From: Verrucomicrobiota bacterium | GTDB taxonomy: Bacteria; Verrucomicrobiota; Verrucomicrobiia; Palsa-1439 | Assembly: GCA_016871575.1 (NCBI GenBank) | Contig: VHCW01000039.1 | Coordinates: 1 to 39,675, forward strand | DNA: 39,675 nucleotides | Reading direction: 5' to 3' | Part shown: positions 24,249 to 32,801 of the stretch, one piece after another | How positions within the stretch are numbered: position 1 is the stretch's first letter | How the letters are laid out: the number at the start of each line of letters is the position of its first letter | Notes under the pieces: generated by a model | What the model saw: the letters and a program-made list of their open reading frames with translations, nothing else | Told to the model about the DNA's origin: nothing | Database searches by the model: none | Program-made: the position numbers and the translations under genes

Positions 24249-26282
24249 ATGAAACCACTACTCGCTCTGCTCATTTCTTCCTTCTTCCTTCTTCCTTCTT
24301 CTTTCGCTGCTCCGCAGCGTCCGAACGTCGTCCTGTTCCTCGTGGACGACATGGGATGGATGGATTGCGGCGCGTACGGCTCGCAGTACTACGAGACGCC
24401 GCGCATTGACGCCTTCGCGAAACAAGCGATGCGCTTCACCGACGCCTACGCGCAACCGCTTTGTTCGCCGACGCGCGCCAGTCTGCTCACCGGCAAATAC
24501 ACCGCACGCCACGGCATCACCAGCGCCAGCGGACATCAGCCGCCGCAACCGGCGGGACACAAGTTCCGGCCCGACACCGCGCCGCCGAACCAACCGATGC
24601 TCATGCCGCAAAGCAAGAACTACATGGATCCGTCCGAATACACGCTCGCCGAGGCGTTGCGCGACGCCGGCTATCGCACCGCGCACATCGGCAAATGGCA
24701 CCTCGGCCTCACGCGACCACATTGGCCGGAGCAACAAGGTTTCGACGTCGCGTGGCATTGTCATCCCGATCCCGGCCCGCCGGGCGAATACTTCTCGCCC
24801 TATGGGGTGAAGCCCGATGGCGAGCCGCGCGGTCAAAACAAGGTTGGCAACATCACCGACGGTCCAAAGGGCGAATACATCGTGGACCGCCAGGCCGCCG
24901 AGGCCGTCAAGTTCATCCAAGCCAGCAAAGACCGCCCGTTCTTCCTCAACCTCTGGTGCTACGGCGTCCACGGGCCGTGGGGACACAAGGTCGAATACAC
25001 AAAATACTTCGCCAAGAAAAAAGACCCGCGCGGTTTCCAAGGCAATCCCATCATGGCCTCGATGCTCAAGAGCGTGGACGACTGTTTCGGGCGCATCCTC
25101 GACGAACTCGACAGGCAGGGTTTGACTGACAACACGATCATTATTTTCTACTCCGACAACGGCGGCAACGTCCACAGCAACGTGCCCGATAGCGCAAAGA
25201 CAGCCAAAGCAGAGAAAAGCAAGAGCGCATTCCTCGCCGACTGGCGCAAATGGGCCGGCGACCGTCCCCCCACCGACAACACGCCGTTGCGCGACGGCAA
25301 AGCCACGCTCTACGAAGGCGGCACGCGCGTCCCGCTGATGTGGAAGTGGCCCGGCCACATTGAGCCAGGCACCACCAGCGACGCCGTCGTCGGACACATT
25401 GACCTCTACCCGACCGTGCTCGACCTCATCGAAAGTACTCATCACGCTCCGCGTGATGCTTCTTCCGGGCCGAGCCTCACGCGGAGCGTGAGGACTACTA
25501 TGGACGGCGTCAGCTACGCCGCCGTGTTGCTCGGCACCGGCAAACTTCAACGCAAAGCGTTCTTCAACTACTTCCCGCACGGACGCAGCCCCGGCCGCTG
25601 CGGCGGCGTCTGGGTGCGTTGCGGCGACTGGAAACTCTTCCGCTGGTTCGGCGCGCCGGCGACCTACGAGCTTTACAACCTCCGCGATGACCTCAGCGAA
25701 ACGAAAGACCTCGCCGCCGCCCAACCCGCGCGCGTGAAAGAACTCGACGCGCTCATTGACGCCTTCCTCGCCGACACCGGCGCGCTCTACCCGATACCGA
25801 ACCCGGCTTACAAGCCGCGTCCCGACGCTCCTGCAGGGGCCACTCCGACCGGCGACCCGACGACAGGTCTCGTCGCAAAGTCCTGCAAGCTCAAGTTGGT
25901 CGCAGGCGCATTGCGAATGGAAGCCGATGGCCGCGCGCCGTTCCTCGGCACCGCGCAACTCGGCAAACTCACCGGCCCATTCACGTTGAAACTCCGTGCC
26001 CGCAGCGCCGCCGGCGGCACCGGCAAAGTCCAATGGAAACTCTCCACACAAGACGAATTCCCCGCAACCGGCCAGACCGTCGAGTTCAAGCTGCCCGCCG
26101 GCGCCGACTGGCAAGACGTGACCGTGGCATTGCCAATTCAAGGACAACCGTCCCCGCTTCGCCTCTACCTGCCCGCCGACAAATCGCCGGTCGAAATCGA
26201 ATCCATCAAATACTTCAGCGCCGACGCCACCAAGCCCGTCCGCGTCTGGAACTTCGCCGTCGTCAAGAAGGACGGAACATGA
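24249..26282 (+). CDS. S1-family sulfatase with C-terminal beta domain and in-frame palindromic insert
   Basis: 677 residues, long for the family (about 450-520). The signal peptide MKPLLALLISSFFLLPSSFA is coded by a TTCTTCC heptamer tract. The sulfatase core has NVVLFLVDDMGW (Asp33, Asp34) and CSPTRASLLTG (Cys72, formylglycine site), then IGKWHLG and FYSDNGGN. Residues about 396-417 (STHHAPRD ... SVRTT) are coded by a palindromic repeat element just before MDGVSYAAVL. The C-terminal about 130 residues (TLKLRARSAAGGTGKVQWKL ... VRVWNFAVVKKDGT) form an added beta-sandwich-like domain shared with the sulfatase at 28884-30752. It probably removes sulfate from a polysaccharide outside the cytoplasm. 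A copy of its extreme 3' end lies at 27018-27071. Confidence 0.92.
   Translation: MKPLLALLISSFFLLPSSFAAPQRPNVVLFLVDDMGWMDCGAYGSQYYETPRIDAFAKQAMRFTDAYAQPLCSPTRASLLTGKYTARHGITSASGHQPPQPAGHKFRPDTAPPNQPMLMPQSKNYMDPSEYTLAEALRDAGYRTAHIGKWHLGLTRPHWPEQQGFDVAWHCHPDPGPPGEYFSPYGVKPDGEPRGQNKVGNITDGPKGEYIVDRQAAEAVKFIQASKDRPFFLNLWCYGVHGPWGHKVEYTKYFAKKKDPRGFQGNPIMASMLKSVDDCFGRILDELDRQGLTDNTIIIFYSDNGGNVHSNVPDSAKTAKAEKSKSAFLADWRKWAGDRPPTDNTPLRDGKATLYEGGTRVPLMWKWPGHIEPGTTSDAVVGHIDLYPTVLDLIESTHHAPRDASSGPSLTRSVRTTMDGVSYAAVLLGTGKLQRKAFFNYFPHGRSPGRCGGVWVRCGDWKLFRWFGAPATYELYNLRDDLSETKDLAAAQPARVKELDALIDAFLADTGALYPIPNPAYKPRPDAPAGATPTGDPTTGLVAKSCKLKLVAGALRMEADGRAPFLGTAQLGKLTGPFTLKLRARSAAGGTGKVQWKLSTQDEFPATGQTVEFKLPAGADWQDVTVALPIQGQPSPLRLYLPADKSPVEIESIKYFSADATKPVRVWNFAVVKKDGT
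25434..25499 (+). repeat. Palindromic element inserted in frame in a sulfatase gene
   Basis: 66 bases, 22 codons. Left hairpin catcacgctccgcgtgatg (25440-25458) and right hairpin cctcacgcggagcgtgagg (25475-25493) each have a perfect 8-bp stem and a 3-base loop. The two halves, with their AGTACTC and GACTACT ends, are also inverted repeats of each other. It codes for a Ser/Thr/Arg-rich loop without breaking the gene. Related copies lie at 29916-29978 (also in a sulfatase) and 8572-8597. Confidence 0.85.
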
Positions 26283-26339
26283 GGCGCGCTTGTCGAAGGC
26301 ACTTGGTTCCTCTACACTGCACAGCAAACAAAGACCAAG

Positions 26340-26801
26340 ATGAAGCTGTACATTGAGACTACGATCCCGAACATGCTGTTCGCTGAGGATGCACCCGAGA
26401 AGCGACGCGCCACGGAAGTGTTCTTTGCGTGGATGAGGATTTGTCGGGACGACCTGTATGTATCGGCATTGGTGGAAAGCGAACTGGCGCTTGCCCCCGA
26501 ACCGAAACGCGAACGGATGGCGCGGGCGCTGCGTCAGTTGCCATTGCAGGTCTTGCCCGTGACGGCACAAGCCGAAGCTTTGGCGAACAGTTACTTAGCG
26601 GCGGGAATCTGGACGCCCCGATCAAAGGATGATGCCGTCCATGTTGCCACTGCGGTTTGTCATGAACTGGATGTTGTCGTAAGCTGGAACATGAGAGATT
26701 TGGCCAATGTGCGGCGGGTGGCGCGGATCAATGAGTTCAATACGCGTCGCGGACTGGGCGCGATACGAATCGCCACCCCGGAGGAGGTCATGGACACATG
26801 A
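26340..26801 (+). CDS. PIN-domain protein, probable VapC-like toxin
   Basis: 153 residues. MKLYIETTIPNMLF at the start, a central ALVESEL, and SKDDAVHVATAVCHELDVVVSWNMRDLANV near residue 110-135 are the acidic motifs and folding pattern of PIN-domain ribonucleases. The first motif has Glu rather than Asp in the YIETT position, as in several PIN subfamilies. Such proteins are usually toxins that cut RNA, paired with an antitoxin. The stop overlaps the start of a 63-residue gene (ATGA at 26798-26801), so the pair is coupled, with the putative toxin first. This is the reverse of the usual vapBC order. The module sits inside the sulfatase cluster, between a sulfatase and a copy of that sulfatase's 3' end. 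Confidence 0.78.
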   Translation: MKLYIETTIPNMLFAEDAPEKRRATEVFFAWMRICRDDLYVSALVESELALAPEPKRERMARALRQLPLQVLPVTAQAEALANSYLAAGIWTPRSKDDAVHVATAVCHELDVVVSWNMRDLANVRRVARINEFNTRRGLGAIRIATPEEVMDT

Positions 26802-26989
26802 AAAAGTTGACGATGCCGGAATCGAAGGCGGTGAGAGAAGTGCGCGCTTGGCGGCGCAAAGTGCAGCGACGCGCGGAACAGGTTGGTTGGGAGAAATTCC
26901 TTGAAGAAGCCAACCGCAAAGCCGGTTGGTTGCTTGGCGCAGCGCCGCGTGTCGTGCGCGAGAAGCCCTCGAAACGCTACGGCCCATGA
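26798..26989 (+). CDS. Small basic partner of the PIN protein, possible antitoxin
   Basis: 63 residues, rich in Lys, Arg, Glu and Trp, predicted largely helical (ESKAVREVRAWRRKVQRRAEQVGWEKFLEEANRKAGWLL). A strong Shine-Dalgarno sequence, GGAGGAGGT (26780-26788), lies 9 bases before the ATG and inside the end of the PIN gene. The overlap and strong ribosome site favour a tightly linked pair in which the partner is made in excess, as expected for an antitoxin. No known DNA-binding fold (AbrB, RHH, Phd) is recognisable, so the assignment rests on context only. Confidence 0.6.
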   Translation: MKKLTMPESKAVREVRAWRRKVQRRAEQVGWEKFLEEANRKAGWLLGAAPRVVREKPSKRYGP

Positions 26990-27017
26990 TGACGGTGTGA
27001 GTCGCCAGAGATCCGAT

Positions 27018-27071
27018 CAGAAACCCGTCCGCATCTGGAACTTTCCCAACGCAAAGAAAGCCGGAACATAA
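27018..27071 (+). pseudogene. 3' remnant of a sulfatase gene
   Basis: It translates as QKPVRIWNFPNAKKAGT plus TAA and matches the end of the sulfatase at 24249-26282 (KPVRVWNFAVVKKDGT plus TGA). No other part of a sulfatase precedes it. The PIN module therefore lies between two versions of the same gene end. A further ACCGGAACATGA directly after the TAA repeats the last bases once more. Confidence 0.72.
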
Positions 27072-27150
27072 CCGGAACATGACGTCAGACTTGTCTGCTG
27101 TAGCTTGAACGAAGGTGAATCTGTGGTGTAAACTGTCCTGCACAGGGGAG

Positions 27151-27561
27151 ATGAACGCGTTTCTGCACAACATTCGTGAACGGATCAAGAGCCGGCTTGA
27201 AGGCCGCACCCGCACCGTGTACGAGGTTAGCACAGACGACACCGGAGTTCGCATTAAGTGGCTGACAATAGAGAACACAACCGGCGAGGCTGGATTCCGA
27301 TGGGATGCAGTTACGACAGTTCGGGCCTTCAAGCGAGATTACTTCCCTGTTGATTGCATTTGTCTTGCCTTTGAGACGCCAAACGGTTGGTTTGAAGTGA
27401 ATGAAGATATGAAGCCTTTCGGCCCTTTTCTGGATGCTGTTGAACGCTATCTACCCGGGTTCCCTCCCCAGAAGGACTGGTGGCGTCAGGTCATGCACCC
27501 AGCCTTTGCGCCCAACGAACGAGAACTCTGGAAGAGAGAAAAGAACCCATTTCCGGCTTGA
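27151..27561 (+). CDS. Small protein of unknown function
   Basis: 136 residues from the ATG at 27151, which directly follows an AGGGGAG; an in-frame GTG twelve codons upstream is less likely. The protein is cytoplasmic, with no signal or membrane segment. Visible pattern: TVYEVSTDDTGVRIKW, WDAVTTVRAFKRDYFPVDCICLAFE, GWFEVNEDM, then LPGFPPQKDWWRQVMHPAFAPNERELWKR, rich in aromatic residues. I recall similar short hypothetical proteins in other bacteria but can assign no role. It does not look like a polysaccharide gene and, with the PIN pair, forms a small foreign-looking block (26283-27594) inside the sulfatase cluster. Confidence 0.65.
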   Translation: MNAFLHNIRERIKSRLEGRTRTVYEVSTDDTGVRIKWLTIENTTGEAGFRWDAVTTVRAFKRDYFPVDCICLAFETPNGWFEVNEDMKPFGPFLDAVERYLPGFPPQKDWWRQVMHPAFAPNERELWKREKNPFPA

Positions 27562-27594
27562 ACTTTGACGGGAATAGCCCTCCAATCTCGCTCC

Positions 27595-28881
<1,287 letters not shown>

Positions 28882-28883
28882 CG

Positions 28884-30752
28884 ATGAAACCGTTCCTCCC
28901 CATCCTCATTTCTTCCTTCTTCCTTCTTAATTCTTCTTTTTCTGCGCAGCGTCCGAATGTTCTCCTCATCTTCACCGACGACCACGGTTGGGCCGATCTC
29001 GGCGCGCAGGGCGTGGACAAGGACATCCGCACGCCCCACACCGATCAACTTGCCCGCGACGGAGTGCGTTTCACGCGCGGGTACGTGACCGGTCCCCAAT
29101 GCGTCCCATCACGCGCCGGCGTTCTCACCGGCATTCACCAGAACCGTTTCGGCGTGGATGACAACCATAAAGGACCGTTGCCGCTCAGCATTCCCACGCT
29201 GGCGACGCGCCTCAAGGCGTTCGGCTACATCAGCGGCATGAGCGGCAAATGGCATTTGGATGTTGCAGGCCCGAAAGGAGGCGCGCAGACGACGCGGATG
29301 AGTCCTGCCCACCTACCGCACGCGCATGGCTTTGATGAATACTGGTGCGGTTCCATGCGCCAGTATCACGCCTCCCACGCGCTCGACGGCACGCCATTTT
29401 CCGACGCGCCGCGTCTTGTCACCGACAACCGGTTTCGCATCACCGTCCAAACGGAAGCCGCGCTCGGATTTCTCGAACGACGGGCCAAGACACCCGATCA
29501 ACCTTGGTTCCTGTACCTGCCGTGGTTCGCGCCGCACGTGCCGCTGGAATCGCCAGAACCGTGGTTCTCGAAAACACCGGCCCACTTGCCGAAAGAACGA
29601 CGGCAGGCGTTGGCCATGATCGCGGCCATGGATGACGGCCTCGGACGAATCCGCGCCAAACTCAAAGCGATGGGACAAGAACAACGCACCCTGATCTTTT
29701 ACATCAGCGACAACGGCGCGCCGCTCAAACCCGGCGCGTGGGACGGCTCGTTGAACGCGCCGCTGATTGGCGAGAAAGGAATGCTCACCGACGGCGGTGT
29801 GCGTGTGCCATTCGTGGCCGCGTGGCCCGGCGCGTTGCCTGCCGGCAAGGTGTATGAGCATCCCGTCAGTTCGCTCGACGTGGCGGCCACGGCGGTCGCG
29901 CTGGCCGGGCTGGATAGTAGTCATCTCGCTCCGCGTGATGGATCAGCGGGGGACCTCACGCGGAGCGTGAGGAGTACATTGGACGGCGTCAACCTCATGC
30001 CGTTCCTTACCGGCGAGAAAAAGGGCGTGCCACATGATGCGCTCTACTGGCGATGGCGTTCGCAGGCCGCCGTGCTCGCGTTCCCGTGGAAACTCATCCA
30101 TCTCGGCGCCGACGAAAGTTACCTCTTCAACGTCACCGAGCCGCAAGGCGAGACGATCAATCTCATCAAAGACCACCCCGACATCGCCGCCCGGCTCGAC
30201 GCCAAGCTCAAAGCGTGGATGGCCGGTCTTCATCGTCCCGGCCCGCAAGAAAGTCTGAATCCGCAGGACAAGTATTTCTTCGACACGCACGTGGTCAAAA
30301 TCGAAGTTCCAAGCCGGTCAAAACCGGCGTCCGAAGGGACAATCCAGGGCTGGCTTTGCCGCAACGGCACGTTCGCCGTCAACAACGGCGCGCTCGTCAT
30401 TACCCCGGAGGCCAAGGGGCGTCCCTTCATCACGAATGCCGCGCTCGACCTGCCCGGCCCTCTCACTGCGGTTGTGCGCCTCCGCGCGAAACGGGCGGGA
30501 CAAGGAAGCTTCGCGTGGCGCACCAAGGAACAGAAGGATTTCATGTCCGGCAACACCGTTTCCTTCCAGTGGACTGCCTCCTCCGAGTTTCAAGAGATCA
30601 CAACACAGCTACCGGCCCAAGGCCGCGTCATTCATCTGCGGATTCATCCGTCAAAAGACAACAGCGTAGAAATCCAATCCATTGAACTGCGCGGCCAAAG
30701 ACGGAAAACCCAATCGTGGCAATTCAACGGCACACGAAAAGACGGGCCGTAA
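28884..30752 (+). CDS. S1-family sulfatase with C-terminal beta domain and in-frame palindromic insert
   Basis: 622 residues. The signal peptide MKPFLPILISSFFLLNSSFS is coded by a decayed heptamer tract. The core shows NVLLIFTDDHGW (Asp32, Asp33) and CVPSRAGVLTG (Cys73, formylglycine site), MSGKWHLD and FYISDNGAP. The loop SSHLAPRD ... TRSVRST (about residues 345-365) is coded by the palindromic element at 29916-29978 and stands directly before LDGVNLMPFL, the same place as in the sulfatase at 24249-26282. A C-terminal beta domain (about 500-622; VVRLRAKRAGQGSFAWRT ... SWQFNGTRKDGP) is related to that of the same paralogue. It follows the double aldolase gene by 2 bases. Its sulfated substrate is unknown. 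Confidence 0.92.
   Translation: MKPFLPILISSFFLLNSSFSAQRPNVLLIFTDDHGWADLGAQGVDKDIRTPHTDQLARDGVRFTRGYVTGPQCVPSRAGVLTGIHQNRFGVDDNHKGPLPLSIPTLATRLKAFGYISGMSGKWHLDVAGPKGGAQTTRMSPAHLPHAHGFDEYWCGSMRQYHASHALDGTPFSDAPRLVTDNRFRITVQTEAALGFLERRAKTPDQPWFLYLPWFAPHVPLESPEPWFSKTPAHLPKERRQALAMIAAMDDGLGRIRAKLKAMGQEQRTLIFYISDNGAPLKPGAWDGSLNAPLIGEKGMLTDGGVRVPFVAAWPGALPAGKVYEHPVSSLDVAATAVALAGLDSSHLAPRDGSAGDLTRSVRSTLDGVNLMPFLTGEKKGVPHDALYWRWRSQAAVLAFPWKLIHLGADESYLFNVTEPQGETINLIKDHPDIAARLDAKLKAWMAGLHRPGPQESLNPQDKYFFDTHVVKIEVPSRSKPASEGTIQGWLCRNGTFAVNNGALVITPEAKGRPFITNAALDLPGPLTAVVRLRAKRAGQGSFAWRTKEQKDFMSGNTVSFQWTASSEFQEITTQLPAQGRVIHLRIHPSKDNSVEIQSIELRGQRRKTQSWQFNGTRKDGP
29916..29978 (+). repeat. Palindromic element inserted in frame in a second sulfatase gene
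   Basis: 63 bases, 21 codons. The left hairpin catctcgctccgcgtgatg (29922-29940) has one stem mismatch; the right hairpin cctcacgcggagcgtgagg (29954-29972) is perfect and identical to those at 25475-25493 and 8572-8590. Ends AGTAGTC and GAGTACA. It occupies the same codon position relative to the DGV motif as the copy at 25434-25499 and is read in the same frame. Confidence 0.85.
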
Positions 30753-30822
30753 AAGGTCGCATCTTGCCGCAGAGCGACTTCCGGTGCTTTGCCCCGGTGT
30801 TGGATTTTGGTACAACTCAGTC

Positions 30823-31353
30823 ATGAAAGCATCGAGGATTGCAGTGTTCGGTTTGTTGTTGGTCGCTGCCGGTTGTGGCGACGCCGGTTGGCAGGCGAAA
30901 TTACGGAGCCAATTGCCGTTGCTCGGCCACCGCAACTGGATTGTCGTTGCCGACTCCGCCTATCCGCTTCAGACAGCGCCCGGCATCGAGACGATCCACG
31001 TCAACGCCGACCAACTCAGCGTGGTCAAGACCGTGCTCGCCGAACTGGCCAGGACCCGGCACGTTGCGCCGATGATTTACACGGATGCCGAGTTGAAACA
31101 CGTTCCGGACAAGAGCGCGCCCGGTGTGGCGGCGTACCGCGATGGCCTGGCGAAACTGCTGGCGGGAAAAGAGACGCAGACGTTGCCGCACGAACAGATC
31201 ATCGCCAAGCTCGACGAGGCCGGCAAGGCGTTCAAGGTGCTGCTGATCAAAACGCCGTTGACATTGCCGTACACGTCGGTTTTCTTCCAGTTGGAGTGCG
31301 GCTACTGGAACGCCGCGTCCGAAAAAGAACTCCGTGAAACAATGCGCCCATGA
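30823..31353 (+). CDS. RbsD/FucU-like lipoprotein (sugar mutarotase family)
   Basis: 176 residues. The N-terminus MKASRIAVFGLLLVAAGCGD is a lipoprotein signal with lipobox VAAGC (Cys19). The mature part, LPLLGHRNWIVVADSAYPLQTAPGIETIHVNADQLSVVKTVL and later VLLIKTPLTLPYTSVFFQLECGYW, follows the RbsD/FucU pattern: a His and an Asp in GHxxxIVVADxxxP, then IxVNADxLxVV. That family interconverts sugar anomers, for example fucose or ribose. A membrane-anchored, exported version is unusual compared with the cytoplasmic enzymes of Escherichia coli. The stop overlaps the next sulfatase start in ATGA (31350-31353), so the two are translated together. Confidence 0.68.
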   Translation: MKASRIAVFGLLLVAAGCGDAGWQAKLRSQLPLLGHRNWIVVADSAYPLQTAPGIETIHVNADQLSVVKTVLAELARTRHVAPMIYTDAELKHVPDKSAPGVAAYRDGLAKLLAGKETQTLPHEQIIAKLDEAGKAFKVLLIKTPLTLPYTSVFFQLECGYWNAASEKELRETMRP

Positions 31354-32801
31354 TTTCCTCCATGAAACAACTCCTCTTTGTCCTTGCGTCATTGTGCGTT
31401 ATTTGCGCCCACGCGCTCGCCAACCGGACGCCGGACATCGTCGTTTTCCTCACCGATGACCAGAGTGTGCTCGATTGCACGCCCTATGGGGGCATGGGCA
31501 TTCGCACGCCGAACATGCAACGGCTCGCCGATGAAGGAATGACGTTTACCCGCGCGTACGTGGCCTCGCCGAGTTGCGCTCCCAGCCGCGCCGCCTTGCT
31601 CACCGGCTTGATGCCCGCGCGCAACGGCGCAGAGTCCAATCACAGCAAACCGCGCCCCGAAATCAAGAAGTGGCCCGCCTACTTTCAGGAACTCGGCTAT
31701 GAAGTCGTCGCATTCGGCAAGGTCGCGCACTACCGGCACACCGCGGACTACGGCTTCGATTATTTCGCGCACGACACATTTTTCGATCACACGGCGATTC
31801 CCGCCGCCGTCGAGTGGTTGAAGAACCGCAAGCGCGACAACGCCAAGCCGCTTTGCCTCATGGTCGGCAGCAACTGGCCGCACGTTCCGTGGCCGGAGCA
31901 GCCGACTGACTACGATCCTGCCCGGTTGATGTTGCCCGCCGGCAGCATTGATACGACGGCGACGCGCCAATGGCGCGCCCGCTACGCCGCCGCCGTCACC
32001 AAGGGCGATGACGACCTCGGAGTGATTCTCAACGCCGTGCGTGACTGTTTGCCGAAGGACACCTTGTTGTTGTTCAGCGCCGACCACGGCGCGCAATGGC
32101 CGTTTGGCAAGTGGAACCTTTACGAGTCCGGCGTCTGTGTGCCGCTCATTGTCGTCTGGCCCGGTGTCGTGCAACCCAACACGCGCACCACGGCGATGGT
32201 GCAATGGATTGATTTCCTGCCCACGTTGCACGAAGCCGCCGGCGGGAAACCGCCGTCGGCCATTGACGGGCGTTCTTTTTTGCCGGTGCTGCGGGGAAAA
32301 ACACAAACGCATCGCGACCGCGTCTTCACCACGCACAGCAACGACAACCGCTACAACGTCTATCCCAGCCGCGCCGTGCGCGACGAACGCTGGAAATACA
32401 TCCGCAATCTCCACCCGGAATTTGCGTTCACGAGCCACATTGACCTCGTGTCGGGGTATCTCGGCCAGCGCGCGTTCTTCTCCACGTGGGAATCCGCTGC
32501 TAAAACCGACCCGCAAGCTGCCGCGATTCTCAAACGCTATCACGCCCGGCCCGGCGAAGAGCTTTATGATCTCGCCAATGACCCGCACGAGCAGCATAAC
32601 CTTGCCAATAATCCCAAGCACGCCAAACAATTGGCCGCGTTGCACGCCGAACTCGATGCGTGGATGAAGGCGCAAGGCGACCAACAACAGGTGCCCGTTG
32701 AACCTCGATTGCTGAGCGATCCGACCAGCTACGGGCCGAAAGCGGAAATCGTTGCCAAGCCGCCGCCAAAAGGAAAAATGAAAGGAAAAGCCAAAAAATG
32801 A
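31350..32801 (+). CDS. S1-family sulfatase
   Basis: 483 residues (479 if the ATG at 31362 is used; both lead into the signal peptide KQLLFVLASLCVICAHALA). Metal motif DIVVFLTDDQS (Asp36, Asp37) and signature CAPSRAALLTG (Cys76, formylglycine site). The middle has VAFGKVAHY and SNWPHVPW, and FSADHGAQWPFGKWNLYESG gives the late metal site and a Lys. This pattern resembles the heparan-sulfatase-like branch. The C-terminal end is basic (PPPKGKMKGKAKK). Start and stop both overlap neighbouring genes by 4 bases (ATGA at 31350 and at 32798), so three genes are translated as a coupled unit. Confidence 0.92.
   Translation: MISSMKQLLFVLASLCVICAHALANRTPDIVVFLTDDQSVLDCTPYGGMGIRTPNMQRLADEGMTFTRAYVASPSCAPSRAALLTGLMPARNGAESNHSKPRPEIKKWPAYFQELGYEVVAFGKVAHYRHTADYGFDYFAHDTFFDHTAIPAAVEWLKNRKRDNAKPLCLMVGSNWPHVPWPEQPTDYDPARLMLPAGSIDTTATRQWRARYAAAVTKGDDDLGVILNAVRDCLPKDTLLLFSADHGAQWPFGKWNLYESGVCVPLIVVWPGVVQPNTRTTAMVQWIDFLPTLHEAAGGKPPSAIDGRSFLPVLRGKTQTHRDRVFTTHSNDNRYNVYPSRAVRDERWKYIRNLHPEFAFTSHIDLVSGYLGQRAFFSTWESAAKTDPQAAAILKRYHARPGEELYDLANDPHEQHNLANNPKHAKQLAALHAELDAWMKAQGDQQQVPVEPRLLSDPTSYGPKAEIVAKPPPKGKMKGKAKK

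Noticed and set aside
21470-24352. Very long minus-strand open frame opposite copy B, a sulfatase and the DUF1080 gene
   Set aside because: It spans three well-supported plus-strand genes and their gaps; composition and lack of motifs mark it as an antisense shadow.
24258-26570. Long minus-strand open frame opposite the 677-residue sulfatase
   Set aside because: It is an antisense shadow; the other strand has a signal peptide, catalytic motifs and a domain layout.
26340-27561. Phage-defence island
   Set aside because: Only a PIN-type pair and one unknown gene are present, with no nuclease/helicase/retron-type partner, so a defence label is not supported.
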